The notes beneath the pieces are model-generated. The model did no database searches and was not told the origin of the DNA. It saw only the letters and a list, made by a program, of their open reading frames with translations. Shown here one piece after another: positions 1-13,100 of a stretch of DNA of 64,000 nucleotides (its first letter is position 1; each line of letters begins with the position of its first letter). The position numbers and the translations under genes are program-made. Source of the stretch: Acridotheres tristis (Eukaryota; Chordata; Aves; Passeriformes; Sturnidae); NCBI GenBank assembly GCA_037013685.1, contig CM072895.1, positions 11,010,463-11,074,462 on the forward strand. Direction: 5' to 3'.

Positions 1-3000
1 TCCCAGGAGACGCTGAAGAAGGAGGAGAGGAGCAGGAATTATAAAGCGCTTCTGCGGTGCTCTGCCAATCCCACTGCTCCGTTGGCTGAACATCTGTCAT
101 CAGGCAGCTTGAAGAGAAGGTGCTTTGTCTGATGGATCTTCCCATTGTAGCTCCACAGGGAGGAGCCTTCTGCAACACCAGGAGTGCCTCATGGGAAGAG
201 CACTGGGGACTCTTGGAGAGTTTAACATGAAGGAAATAATGCTGCTGCATGGGAAGCTCTGTGGGGTACCACAGTAGAGCATGTTGGGCAGCTGGGGCCA
301 CAGGAGGGGCTCTGCTGGCTGAGGGCTGCTTTGAGCCAGGTAGAGTTACCAAAACTGTCTCCAGTGCAAATGAGTTAGAGCTTGAACTTGGACATTGTCC
401 CCATGTGTGACTGTGGAGGATTTCTGCTCATGTCTCAGTTGGGATTTCATCCTCCCTTTGGCCAGGAGCACCAAATTCCCCAGATGAGAATGAGATCTGT
501 GTTTTGATGAAGGAAAGTTCTTATTTCTAATAGAGAATTATCTGCAAAGTTTCCAGGCCTCTGCCCCAATTGATTTGGGAATTTGACTCCAGTTCCAGCA
601 ATGAGTCTCTTTGACTCTGATCCCCCTGGCAGGAGGGGCAGTAGCTGTGTCCATCTCTGGTGGCAAAGACCATGATGCCATGTGTAGGGAGGAAGACTGT
701 CGAGCAGTCTCCTGTGAATGAATTTGTGACTGAACTAACGGTGGGTTTGAGATGATAAGAAGAAATAGGAGCTTTGTGGCTGTAGCCAGGAGGTGCTCCA
801 GGGCTGTAAGGCCAGGGTCCCCAAGGCTGTGTGACAAGGTTGTCAAGGCTGAAAGCAGGAAAAGTTCAAGAAGCACATAGCCCAGCAGGACAAACTGGGA
901 GGTGGGGAAGACAGTCGTGTTTCATGCTACGTGTACTGGTCCTGGCACTGTGACATGGGAGAAACACTGTCTGTGCTCACATTTTCACTTCTGTTAACTG
1001 GGCAGAGAGCAAGGGTGGCTTGACAAAAGCTGGACCTCAGTGAGTTCCAGTATGTGGGTATTCAACCCAGCTTGGGACCTGGCAGTGCCTCTCTGGAGAT
1101 CAAGCCACTAAAGGGGAAGAAAGCCAGGACAGGAGAGGTCTGTACCCAGAGTCCAAATTGGGGAAGGAAGGGAAGTTGTCTAGTTCTGTATCTTTCTCCT
1201 TGGAGCAGCTCTGTCACAGGTATGAAGACTCTTCAAAGGGGAGTGGTAAAACACACAGAGGAACTGGCTGGCACCAGCAGTGGCACACAGGTGCTGCACG
1301 AGGGTGGCAGGGGCATCACTGCAGTTTCTCTTAGCTGAGTTTGAAGAGCTCTTGCTGTCCCCATCTTTAGGGGTAGGCACTGTTGTGCTGGATGGCCCAG
1401 GTGCACGGAGTTTGCTAGGCAAGGAAGAGATTGAAAAGGGTACATGGAAGAGAATTGTTATTGAGGACAGGTGGGTTTCCATTGTGGGTGGATAGCTAGT
1501 GAAGTGAGTAAATACTTGCTATAAACATGTTCAGAGCATCTCTGTGTGAAGAACCCAGCACAGCTTTTCTGAGAGAATAGAAAGAGAGCCCGGGTTCCGT
1601 TCATATGTCTGTTTTCATTTCTTTTCTTCTTCTGGTCAACTGTGGCTGTAGATAAGAGTTTTCTATTTGAAGTTCAGAAGGGAAGGGAAACCCATTGTTA
1701 GAAGGGGAGACATTTTTTTTGCTTGATATCTATCTCCAGCAACACAGTGGAGAAGGAAAAGATTTGCTATGATAAAGGTAGGTTTAAGGAGGAAAAAAAA
1801 AAAGGCACATTGAGTGTTGCTTTTCTCTGTACTTCAAAGCCTAAAGTAATATGGAACAGTATAAAAGAAGAGAGAAAAAAAAACAGCCTAGCCCAGCCTC
1901 TGCACGGGGGCTGAGAGTGCCATAATAGAGCACCATCCTGGCCAGAAATCCAGAGCTCTGCCTGAGGTGTTCATCGGGGCTTGGCATGGTGGTGTTCAGT
2001 ATGCACAGCACTCCTGCCAGGAGTCCACAGAGATGGGCTGCAAGAGGGATGGATGCTCCTTAGGGGGAAAGCAGAGGAAATGTTTTGCAGGTGTGCATCC
2101 TGTGGCAGGACTGAACCAAGGGAAGTCACTCACTGGAAAGAAAATCAGGCAAATGTGGAAGCAGTATGGGAAAAATGTGCCAATAAACATTTAATTATTA
2201 AAATAACTTGAAGAGTGTATGGAGTGTTCAATACAGCGTGGCAGAGTGAAAAAGCTGAACAGCACAGCTCTGGTGAAGGCTGTGGGTGGGAAATAGCTAA
2301 ACATCTCTGTCCATGTACCTCAGGGCCAGTGGGGTTGGCTTTCTGGGGTCCTGGGCTGTAGGATCAGCATTTCCCAGGGCTCAGCTCCATTTGATTCTGA
2401 ACAAGAGTAGAGGAGTGCTGGCGATGGGGCACCTGTGTGTGCCATTCCCTTGCTTGCAGCAGGCATGAGCACAGAGGGGGACTGCAGCTCCACAGTCAGT
2501 GGGTTTGGGCTGTGAAAGACAGGCAGGGATAGGAGCTCTCTCCTAGGGGACAAGGCAGGGGACAGAGAAGTGTAACCTGAGGAGGTGGGGCTTGTGACAC
2601 TTCCACTGCAATTCTGCTATCTTCATGCAGGCATCTCCTTTCCTCTGGCCCTCTAGCCAGACTGATGGCGTGATGCTCCATGTCTGCTCTGCTGTCCTCA
2701 TGGTTTTAGTTTTCATCCCCAACCCAAGCTCCATGCATGATCCTGGCTTCTGGAACAGCCCTTGTTGTGTCAGCTAGTTGCTGCTCTGCCAGCCTGTTTT
2801 GGGCTTGCTGAGCTGCTGGGACACTCCTGGAACAGACACCATCCAAGGCCTCCTGTTCTCCTCCAAGAAGGTAGTACCTTAAATAAAGGAGAGAGCAAGG
2901 CTGTGCTGGAGGCTTTTGCCTCTGTGGGAGTCTGGAGAGGAGAAGAACAAGAAACCAACAAACTCATTTTCAGTGCTGACCTGAGCAGAGGTTGGAAGTG

Positions 3001-3143
3001 AAAAGATTTCCACCAAACCTAGGCTGGTCAGGGTTGCTAACGAGCCGTTCCTTTGAGCAATGTTTTACATTCTTTAAGGATGGCAGGGTGCTCTTGGGGA
3101 GAATCTGCCAAAGTAAATGGCAGAGTCAAGTGTGCCGGCTCCT
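1..3143. other. ERI3 intron, left part, nothing specific
   Basis: This is intronic sequence of mixed composition. I see no exon with credible splice sites, no RNA gene and no repeat. Open frames here are short, overlap each other in several frames and have no recognisable protein content. The AATAAA at about 2182 has no gene body in front of it and is probably chance. Confidence 0.6.
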
Positions 3144-3262
3144 TTCTTTCCCTTTTCCCTTTTTTTTTCCTTTCCCCTTTCTTGGTTCTCTTTATTATGT
3201 GGAGTTGCTCTGGCTCTTTCTCTCACTTCTGTTTCTCCTTTTGTTCTCTCTTTGTCTATTTA
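3144..3262 (+). repeat. Polypyrimidine tract (C/T-rich)
   Basis: The + strand is nearly pure C and T for most of this stretch, with runs such as CCCTTTTTTTTTCC and later TCTTTCTCTC. It is low-complexity sequence inside the intron and could adopt triplex (H-DNA) structure. No splice acceptor use is suggested, because no coding sequence follows it. The short frames reading through it (poly-Phe/Leu) are artefacts. Confidence 0.75.
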
Positions 3263-3284
3263 TCACACTGTGAAGGTTGAAAGA

Positions 3285-3470
3285 GATGTTATTAATCTGG
3301 GAGAATGAAGGCAGGATTAGTGGTATGAATCGGATTTTGAGAGCTGTAATGATGGAAAGACTCGCTCTGCTGGCGGGCTGCGTGAGTTTGATAAATGGGG
3401 AGCACTCCAAACTGACTCGCGCCTTCCTCCGCACTGCTCGCTTTGCCCGCTGGGGCGTGCCATGCTCTCA
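3285..3470. promoter_or_regulatory. Candidate conserved non-coding element
   Basis: This short block has more CpGs than the surrounding intron and carries two K50-homeodomain-type words, GGATTA in AGGATTAG and CGGATT in ATCGGATTTTG, followed by CpG-containing TGACTCGCGCC. It has no coding content. The call rests only on composition and motif density. Confidence 0.25.
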
Positions 3471-6400
3471 GATCTGCCAGCCATCCCACACCGCTCCTAC
3501 CTGAACCAGAGCAAAAAGCCAAGGGTAAATCAGAGACAAATATCTCCCATTGCACTTAAAGAGATCATTTCTTTCAACATCTTTTTCAAACAGAGTCCTG
3601 TCAAGTTCTTGGACAGCCTTGTGTGGAGGTAGGATCTTTCCTTGGAGTTTGGCTCAGAGCTGTGGCTGTGAGTTATTGTCTCCTGCCGTGGCTTTGTGGA
3701 GAGCAGTGAGGACTTAGTGTGGCTGCAGCAGAGCTCCCATCCTGCAAGACACAAAGAAGCAGAATCATCTCCATAGGGCTGCACTCTGCTGTGTTTGCCT
3801 CCTGAGAACTGCACCAGGCTTCAAAGTCCTTGTAGAGCTGGAAGAAAACAGGCTGTTTTATCAAAAGTTGCTTTGGAGTCTTAGCCCTGAAATCTCTTGA
3901 GGGATTCTCCTCTTGCATAACATGAGCCAGGTTCCCTGTTACCAACCTTGGGATGGGGCAAAGTAGGCTCTGGGAACAGCCCCAGAGTAACAGCCCCCAG
4001 CTGTGGGCCAAAACAGGACTCTCTACAGCATCTTTAGTGAGTAGGGTTCTTTCCTGGGGTCACCCATCACTGCGTACTCACACACTTGAACCCTTCTTCA
4101 TCCCCACCTTTGGGTGTATGGTAGCCCACATTGCACCCTGCAGAGCCAGAAAAGCTAGGGACAAACTCGTAGGTGTTTGTTGGACTTTGAAGCAAGGACA
4201 AAGCTAACTCACTGAAGTTATGCCACCAGGCATTCATATGTGGGGACTGTGCCCTTGTCCTAGGGTCCTTCATGGGAGTCCCTACTCCACCCTCTAGTAT
4301 GGCCTCTGTGGACATTTTGGGCTCCCTGCTTGGTCATGTCTGGGCTTGAATTTGGTGGTCCCACTCGAGAGCATGCATTTGCTGAGGAGGGATGTGATTT
4401 TGTGAAGGCCATGTGCAGTGTGTTGAGAAGGTTGGGTTCTTCAGTGCTCCTTGTCCCAGAGGCTGTGGGAATCGACTTGGCCCAACAAGTCCCTAGGGGA
4501 GCAGCAAGTGCCTGGTGGTGGTTGCGGGACAATCCATCATTGCAAGGTTTGCATCTTGCCTGTGCTAAGCAGGGGGTTATTACTCAGTAGAGGAGGGGAA
4601 ACAGCAGTGTGCAGGAGCAATCCTGCTTCCAAGAGGGAGTCAGACCACCAGGCAGTCCAGAATTGTCAGTGTCCCTTTAACTACAAGGTAATGGACTCCC
4701 CCGCGCTCAGGCTGAGCTCTGCTCCTGCCTTGGCAGGAACAGTAATGATTGTCAAGGTAGAGCTAATGAGACGTGCACATCTTTAAAGGATCGTGGCTTC
4801 CAAGACAAAATTAAAAGGAAAAAAAATAAAAAAGAGAAATGAGGGAAGGAGAAAAAGTCCAACTGCACTGCCTTGGCCAGCAATGTGTCTGTCCATCTGT
4901 CTTGCCTGCCCTTGACAGGATGACCCTAAATGACTAGCAGGGCTTCTTGGCTTGCTGCTGCAACTCCTATTTGGTCCTGAGAGCCCCTTCACCTCCCTGT
5001 GACCTTCCATCCAGCACCTCTCTAGGCTCTGGCTAAGTGGGGAGAGAGCAGGGCATTGCTGGGTATGTGACACCTTTGCTGCTGTGTGGCATGGCTGTGG
5101 GGACAGTGGAGCTGAAAAGTGGGATAGCAGGAAGGTGTACAAGGAGATTAAGGACACAGGACTATCATGTCCTGGGTCAGTTGAAGATGTGGGGATGGCG
5201 GTGCTGTCAGTCCTGGCTCATCCCTCTCTTCATCCTTTTCTCCCAGATCTGGGAGTGATGCAATGACAGCTGGCATTTCCATGCATACATAAAAGTAGGG
5301 TCTGGATACCAGAGTTTTAATGATCTCCCAAATGCCTATCCCATTGTGGGTGGGGAGGAAGAGATGTCTCCACTTTAGTGTTGGGAAATGCTCCATAGCC
5401 ACTCCTGGCAAAGGAGAAGGCTGTGTCAATCAGGCTGAGCCAGGATGTGACCCTTTGGGAAGAGCTGGCAGGGGAGCTGGGATGTTGTGTGCGGTGTTTG
5501 GTGTGACTGCCTGCCCACACGTTTCCTCCTGTTCTCACTATTTTGACTTCACAGGTTGAATTGGTTCAGAGCAGCCCAAACTAAATGAGGAGAGAAATGA
5601 TCAGTCAAATATTTCTTAAATCCTGTCTTTAAGAGATAAGTGCTTGGCTGGAACTTTAAGGCAGGTAATGAGGCTCTCTTCAGATCAGCTTGTGATGTGG
5701 AAAGTGCTAGATTGACCAGGCTGCAACTGGAAGAAAGCTCTGTCACAGCCGGGGACAGTGCAGCACAGGACTCCCCACACTCCAGCACTCTGCACCAGCT
5801 GCTGCCAGCTGCTCTCTGCTGCCTTTACCCTCCTCCTGGCAAGGAGGAAAATGCAGCTTGGAGCTGTGGGGAGCAGCCTGCTCACACAAAACTGAGTGAC
5901 TCCTTTCCACACAAGGAATGTCAGTCAGTGCTTTGGACCCCAGCCCCAGTTTGCTCCAGCCATGCAGGCAAGAGCTTGAGTTGAGGTAGTGAGCCGGAGG
6001 ACCACTGTCCCTTCCAAAGGGCTCTCAGAAGTTTTCCATTTTAAGCTGACAGATTTGTTTTGCTAAAAAAATCAGAGTGACTTCAAGCCTTGCAGTGGCT
6101 CTGTGAGGGTTCTCTCAATCACCTCTCAAGCTGGTGCAAGGGGAGAAGGAAAATTATGTCATTTTTCTAGCAGCCTGGTAAAGATGTGTGGGTTGGATCA
6201 TCCTTCCTTTTCAAGACATTATCCTTCCATCTGCAGTGGAGCACCAGCAGTGCTTGTCTGCCTCAGGATTACACCTTCACACCTACCAGAGAAGAGGAGT
6301 TGGTTTGTTGGAGGAAAAGTGGCAGTGCAGGAGCAGCAGAAGAGAAGGGAGCAATGCTGTGCAAGATGGGATGTGCCACTGTCTCTTCCTAGCTCCAAAA

Positions 6401-6599
6401 TACTTGCTTCTCCTTTAGTCTGTGACTGGGAAAGAATCCGGTCTGACCTGCATGCTCTACAAGACAATGCTGGTGCCAGGCTCCTGTGCCCTTGCTCCCT
6501 TGTGCCATGCCCACTGGGCAGAACTTTGCCATCCTGCTCTTCTCTAGGGCTCTCCCAGGCAGGAGCTGGGGACCCTCTGAGCTTTCTGGTTTGTATCCA
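3471..6599. other. ERI3 intron, nothing specific
   Basis: This is intronic sequence with no supported gene or repeat. The word TTGGACTTTGAAGC near 4182 resembles the DFEA core of an ERI-family Exo I motif, but its frame closes within a few codons and lacks the flanking residues, so it is not an exon. Confidence 0.6.
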
Positions 6600-6860
6600 G
6601 GATTTTTAGGCCTTCTGTTGTTAATTATTGAGATGTAATAATTTGATTAGTGCACTATTAAAAAAATCGCTGATATGATTACCATGGATTTAATATCACA
6701 TGATATATCATTACATTGTTACATGGTGACAGATGTAATTGAAATACACTTATTGGAGCCTGGGGTCGTGTTTCATTCAATCACAGCAGCACCTCCAGGG
6801 GGCAGAGCAGAAATGGCTAAAAAAAAAATAAAAAGACATCAGGATTGGATTTTGTAATGA
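6600..6860. promoter_or_regulatory. A+T-rich candidate enhancer element
   Basis: This is a sharp A+T-rich island in a G+C-balanced intron. It contains TTAATTA at 6621, TGATTAG words, a 12-bp perfect palindrome ATGATATATCAT at 6700-6711, and a MEIS/TGIF-type TGACAGAT at 6727-6734. There is no coding potential. The combination suits a homeodomain-bound conserved non-coding element, but conservation was not testable. Confidence 0.4.
6791..6804 (+). promoter_or_regulatory. CTCF-like site
   Basis: The word CCTCCAGGGGGCAG fits the AGRKGGC core of the CTCF consensus well, although the CCA just before the core is not perfect. It sits at the right edge of the A+T-rich island. It is a single-motif guess, without the upstream CTCF module being clear. 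Confidence 0.3.
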
Positions 6861-8394
6861 AAACAAAGAAACTTGCAGCCTGTTCAAGTGTGGGGCAACG
6901 CTTCTCTGGCATTTTCTCTGTAGGAATTTAGAAAGGTACTAGTTTTGAGGATTGCCTGGAGGAGATTGGTCAGTCGAGTTGAACCTGTTTGCTCAGGGGA
7001 CCAGCAGGAGGATGTGAGCAACAGATCTGTACCCAGAAGGCTTCCAGCCATCTTGCAGCACATGAGCCTGGCACTATGGGCACTATACCACTGACCTCTT
7101 GGTCTCTCTTGGCTCCTTTTTAAAAGACAAGTAGACCCAAAGATAGTATTCACTGTGCTGTGGGAAAGCCAGCCAGCTACTCCCCACCTTCTGCCTAATG
7201 CATTTTTGGAGTCAGGGATAACTCAGTTGCCTCTGTGTGGCTCAGGCTGGTTAGGCAGTGGTGAGCTCACCTGCACAACTGTGGCCTGGGTCATGTTTCT
7301 TTCCATGTCAGTGAGAAGAGGTGACATCTGTCTCTGCCACATTGTCCTTAAGGGCATCTGCACTTGGTCTTTGGGCAGCTGGGGTGAGAAGAGAAGCAGC
7401 TCTCATGTACCCTCTGCAGAGGCAGCCAGCTAAACCAGAGCCTGGGCAGGGAAGGGACTGAGCTGTCACTGCCCATGGGGCAAGGCCTGGGCTGTAGAAA
7501 TGTACCTGCAAGAGAAACACAAAGACCCTGCCTGTTGCTGGCTCAAACCTGCTGCTTCTCAACATGGTGATGGATAAGAAGCTGGTGGTGAACACAGAGG
7601 TCTCCTTTTCCTTCATCTTCTCCCCTTCCCAGGGTCACCCACCCTCCCAGTCCCCCACAAGGCAAGTTTGGGGTGTTGCCTTAGACAGGATCAGGGGTGT
7701 GGCAAGACCTCAGAGATCCAGCACAGCATACTTAATGCACTTTAATTACTCTTTTCATCACCATGTGCTAAATCTCATCCATAAAGGGGGCAGAGATTTT
7801 GTCTCAGTTACACCTGTTCCCACCTCTACTGCAGGTCCCAGGGCTATTTTGTCTTTGCAGCAGTGTGTAGGTGACTTTGAAACTGAAGGGGATGTGTTTA
7901 ATCTTGCCCTCATCCAAAACAAAGGAAAGAGGAAGAATTTGTGGACAGAGTGAAGGCGACTTTTCCACCAAGAGGGGAATGGCAGTGTGGCAAGCTTGAG
8001 ACATCTGGATGTTTGCATAATGATGTAGCAGCATCTGGCCCTGGTCACTGGCTCAGCATTCACATGTTCAGCACAGCATCACCCCCTACTCCAATGTGTC
8101 TGTCCCAGAAACTAAACCTTACTGATGATTGAGGGATCACTTCTATTTTGGGCTTTCAATTCTGTGTCCTCCCCACCAAAAGTGCTCCTACCCCTCTTTT
8201 GTGGAGCCAGCATGCCCATTTTAAGGCCTTGTTTTGCTGGGAGCTGTTGAAATTAATTTCCAACTGGCATGGGAGCTCTCTGGCTGGGAAGACTCTGGCA
8301 AGCATCTTTCTTTTGAGGTTAAAAACATAATTTCAGTCTGACCTCTGCGTTTCAGAGCTTTTGTTGGTTTTCTCCACCCCCAGATGGTTTGTGT
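6861..8394. other. ERI3 intron, nothing specific
   Basis: Intronic sequence without supported genes. A small A+T-rich patch near 7725-7790 (CTTTAATTACTC) may be part of a regulatory element but is too short to call. Confidence 0.55.
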
Positions 8395-8660
8395 GTGTGA
8401 TTTTAAAATAGCCTTCTTCTTCTCTTGGTTGAAGCTAGCTGATGCGTCCACTTCTCATTTGAGGATTGTTGTGTTTTATTAATGCTGTTATTATTCCATT
8501 ACTGTCATTGTGCTCTTTTATAGCAAATAGCTTAATTTAGTTGAGATACACAGATGCTGAGAGTTTAAGTGAAATCTTCAGCACTTGGTATGCTGGGCAC
8601 TGAGCAAATATTCCCTAAGCACTTCAGTATAAACCTTTCACTTAAAAACAAATAGGCTCC
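8395..8660. promoter_or_regulatory. A+T-rich island with an 11-bp inverted repeat
   Basis: This island carries TTATTAATG and GCTTAATTTAG words. It also holds a perfect 11-bp inverted repeat: TTTAAGTGAAA at 8564-8574 and its reverse complement at 8636-8646, with 61 nt between the arms. The region between the arms does not extend the stem, so a microRNA-type hairpin is unlikely. It may be regulatory, or a relic of a small inverted-repeat element. Confidence 0.35.
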
Positions 8661-9985
8661 TGGGGCAGTGCTGGGTGGCAGGAGTTTGGGAGAGGGGAGA
8701 AGGGGTGGGGGACTACCTGTTTAGTACTATTACAGAGGACCTCATAGTTAAATGTGACTATAGGTGCTGAAGAATGGAGCTCCCACTGAGGATTTCATCC
8801 CCAAGATGGGCTGTGATGGGCTCTTCCCTACCAATGCTGCAGGACACGGGGAATTAAGCCACCAGCACTGCTGGGTGCTTTTCGTTGAGATTTTTAGGGG
8901 TGTGGAGGAAAAGTGTGCTGTAGTTTCTTCAGCTGAAGCTGCCTGGATTGAGGTGAGGAATGAACATGCTGCCACCCTGGGCTGGAAGGTACAGTGCCAG
9001 TGAAACTCAGTGAATGTTTGAAGAAAAACGTGGCTGCTGGAAAGTTGTACTGTGCTGCAAGTAGATCTTGGAGTAGAGGAGTTGAGAAATAACACTGGTC
9101 CCAAACAACTTAGGGGCCAGGACCCTACTATTAGAAATTACTTGGGTGCTTAAGCCTCCTGGGAAGCTGAGGAAATCCAGGCTTTGAAGTACCTTAGCTA
9201 CTTCTGAAATTTTACCACTTACTGTTGACAGATGTTCGTCTGAAATGGATGCTTCTTGCTCAGTGCCTCTGGGCATTCATTAATACTAGTGATAACAATT
9301 TCAGATTGTCTCCTACACCTCTTTCCCTGCCTCCATTCTTTAAAAATAACAAAGGTAAAGCTTGTTAGTATCATGTTATTTGTGCACTTAACTCTTACTG
9401 CCTTGGCAAAACCTGCTGATTTTGGTGCTGTTGGTGCCAAAATTTCTTTATGTGGGGCAGAGAAAGCCAAGAAGAGAGTAAAGTAAAATGGAGTGGGCAT
9501 GTTCCTACACATTGAGGTTGAGGTGGTGCTGTTGGTCACGTTGGCTCAATTTGTCCTCTACACCTGGCCATGGCATGGAAGGTGCCATCTCCCTGCCAGG
9601 TGGTTCTTTGGGGTGTAGCAACTTTGCCTTCCCTCTCTACCACCCATAGCTCTAGGACACTCCAGTCTTCCTGGGGAGGGCTCTGCTCCCCTCTCAAGCC
9701 CCCCAGGGGCAGCCTCTTTCTGGGTGCACCTAGCAAAGACTTACTTCCCCCCTTTATTCTGTGGCCAAGCAAGGGGAGCAGCTCGTTGTGGTGAGGGACA
9801 GTTTGGGGAGAAGAAGCGCTAACCCATGCTGCCTGTCCCCAGTGTGCAGTCATAATAGCTTGAGGGTCTGTGGGGAGTTGCTGGGATCATTTTTATTCCC
9901 TGCTTTGTGGCAGCTTTCTGACTTTATCTGGCTTTTGAGACGACTGGGGTAGCTAACAACATGCATGGAGCATCCTCTGTGGAGG
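8661..9985. other. ERI3 intron, one weak A+T-rich patch
   Basis: Mostly featureless intron. The stretch 9270-9480 is moderately A+T-rich, with TTCATTAATACTAGTG, and could be the edge of a non-coding element. No gene is supported. Confidence 0.5.
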
Positions 9986-9989
9986 AGGC

Positions 9990-10175
9990 CTGGTGCCCGG
10001 GTTTGCTAGAGGTCTGCTTTACCACTTACGAGAAACGAGTTAACCTCCCTTTGATCTCAGTTCACGGCTAACCCTTTAACAAAGTCCGGGATGTGCAAGG
10101 AAATCAATACTCAAGGCATTGAATTTAACACCAGCCATCAACTCAAGCGTAACACACACACTGACTGACTCCGAT
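9990..10175. promoter_or_regulatory. Candidate element with TCF/LEF-type sites
   Basis: This compact block is richer in CpG and in unusual words than its surroundings. It contains CTTTGATC at 10049-10056, a good TCF/LEF word, and AACAAAG about 22 bp later, which is a SOX/TCF core on the other strand. No coding content is seen. Function is inferred from motifs only. Confidence 0.3.
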
Positions 10176-13100
10176 TACAAGGAGCGCTCTGGTTTGAAGC
10201 TTGTTTGCTAGCTCTCTAGGGTGGTGCGGGGCAGCAGTGGGGAGGGCAGGCAGGCTTACATGGCTGTCATTCAGAGAGGGAGTAAGAGGGACCTAGTGTG
10301 CTCTGCCGTGTCCTCCTGATCAGCTCTGCCTTCTGGTGCCCCATGTCTCCTTATACCTCTGATTTGCAGCCCTAGCAGCTGTTCCCTGACACTGGAGCAG
10401 AGAGCTTGGATGCTGTGTGTGATCACTGAATGCCTGTTTGTTTACACATGTAATTGTGCTTTGCTGAGAAGCAATAGGACCCAAGGCAGGGCAGATTCTG
10501 CTGAGCTGGACAAAAATCAGTACTGCAGGTTGAAAATTTGAAAAATGAAATGCTGCAGGCGGGAAAGGTTGAGTGTCTGGTCAAGGAGGCAGCCGTGTCA
10601 TTTCGCCAGCTCCAGTCCTCCCCACAGACATCTAATTAGATTAGTGTTGAACTAATTGGGACACCTTGTTCCATACCAGATTCTTACTCTTTGCTGGCAC
10701 ACTGGCAGCGGGCAGGCTGCTTGCCATGGTTCCATATTGGGAAAGCCAAGTGGTCCACAGCCAAGCACTTTCTGGACAGCCCATGGACCTACTCATTGCA
10801 TCTCAGCCCTCCAGCCCCCAGCTGCAGACCAGCTCTTCTCTGAGCACATTTGTTCCTAGTTGCTCTTCGTCTTTTCACCAGCAATAGCCAGAGCTGAGAA
10901 AGCCCATGTAGGTTAGGGATGGGTTCAGAGGCAGCTGAAGGATGCTGAGGGGGTGAGATGAGCATTCTATGACCCCACAGCTCTGTTCTTGCACCGTGGC
11001 TGTGTGGGGGCCATCCCTCTGCTACACATGCTCAGTAATGTTGGGCAGAGCTCCTGGGACTTGCTCCCCAGGTCTGGTATCACCAGCAGGCAGCAAGGCA
11101 AATCCTACTAGCATTTCCCAGGCTCACTGGCTGAAAAGAGCCAACTGAGCCACAGAATCTGGGCCTCAGCAGTGGCAAGGAGTGATGGGCCCCTTCCACA
11201 GGGAGGAAGACCCAGGGGCGTCCATGTGTCTGGGTGTCACAGACCTTCCCAGCACCTTAGAGAGGAATTGCAGACATGGTTAAAAGCCACATCCAGAGAG
11301 TGTCCAGCTTGCTTCTTGGCTGGGTGCAGGTCACTCCCTGTGTGCTTGCAGGACCCCAGCCCAGCCCAGGAGGTCACTGAAGCCTGGTGGCACCAAAGAG
11401 CTGTGGAGGCGCCTTAAGCTCTCTTGGATGATGAGTTGAGCACCTGAGGACCCAAAGCCCTCCATTTCATGTCAAGTGTGACATGATCTTCTCTGTCACC
11501 TTCTCAGGACTATAACATGGTGCTAGTGCCCCTTTTTCAGTCCAGGGAGCCAGTCCTGCCCCAAACTCCTGCCTAGCTATAGTGGTTTATCCCCCCATGC
11601 CTCCTTTAATAACGTCTTCTCAGGACCTTGCCATGTTCTCCTTGCAGGTCCCTTTATTCTCTGCTTTCATAACCTCTCTCCAAATTGATTCTCTCATGAT
11701 GTGTTGCCCAGACCCTCAGACCATCTCCTTCTGTTTGTTCTTCCATTGAAATTGGGAAACCTCAATTTTGCTGCTGGTGCCCCAGCAGGCTCTGCTAGCT
11801 GAGCTGCTTGCCTGGTGTTTGCATCCATCACAGCTCTTAGAGGCGCCTCTGCTTTAACCTCCTCAGTCTTAACCCTGACCTGAGTCAATAATCATGAGGA
11901 AGAGCTGCTGCTTAGATGATCCAGTGTAAACTCTACCTTTGATTAGACAGGTATCATCCCTAGGCACTGGTACAGCAGCACCTTGTTAGCTTTCCTTGGT
12001 GTTCCTTTACTGCAGCCATGAGAGCCTCCAATGCGGGCAGGGGATGGGCTGCTGCCCTAGTAATCTTTATTGATCTTTTCCCTGATGTCTCATGCATTGT
12101 ATTTCTTGCTTTTCTCTCATTCTTCCAGCTGCCTCTCCTTTGAGCAGCTTTGCATCTTGTGGGAGTGCAGAGAAACTCTGCTTTTTTCAATTCTTGCAGA
12201 GCAGCAGCACTCAGAGACTCCAACAGCTGTTAGATTGTTGCTCTGCAATGAAAACTTGGGTTTTGCTCCTGTGTGTTTGCTGTCTGGGAGGAGGAGGTAA
12301 GAAGGAGCAGGGCAGGTATCTCCATGCCCCTCTGGTCTGTTGTGTATGGACCAGTTTCTCTGCATTGCACCAGAGGGGTTTTAGAGAAGGTCATGTATGT
12401 GTCCCAAGAAGACCTGACCTGGCGAACATGAAAATGGAAGGGATTGTAGGATGTGAGCTGAGGGAGAGGTGTGTGGTAAGACATGCAGGATAGTAGTGAT
12501 GAGAAGGTCCTGCAAGATCACTCTGATTTCTTTCCCATCCTCCAGGGCCTGGGTTTTCCAAACAGATTATGAAACTGAGATGTGAACATGCTGGTCACCC
12601 AGCATCCCTCCTTTGCTGCCACCTTGCAAGCACCTAACTTTGGCAATGACAAGTAGTGGAAACCAGACAGTTGAATTGCCTTGTCTGGCACCTGCACTGT
12701 GAATGGATGTGCAGTTGTACATCATCTCCCCTGTGCTTTTCTCTTGGTAACCTGTCTGTGGGTCTCTGCCCTCTATGGTCCCATCATCCCCATCTGGCAT
12801 GTTTGTGCACAGCAACTAAACCATCGTCAGAGGCGTCCTTGCCAAAAATGTCCAGACCACCATATGCTGAAACATGCTGTGTATGGTGCAAAGGAACAGT
12901 GTGTCTGCTCTGGACAAATGACTTTGTTTTACACTGGGAAAAACTGGAGTCAAAATGTCAAAGCAGTGTTTTGCACAGGAATAGATTGTTCCTTTCCAAA
13001 GGGCAGCAGTTATGTCCCTGGCTCTTGTTTTGTGGTTCCCAAGCAGAACTATTCCCATACGGTGGAACATGCCAATACTTTGGCTTTTCCATCGTGGCTT

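Noticed and set aside
2165..2200. AATAAA after a short open frame, possible small gene or processed pseudogene end
   Set aside because: The frame (1967-2194) has no recognisable content and nothing marks a transcript here.
4180..4207. TTGGACTTTGAAGC, recalling the LDFEA core of the ERI-family Exo I motif
   Set aside because: The frame continues as Arg-Thr-Lys and reaches a stop within a few codons, the residues before it do not match the family, and no splice sites fit.
8560..8650. MicroRNA-type hairpin
   Set aside because: Only 11 bp pair and the 61-nt interior does not extend the stem in any sensible register.
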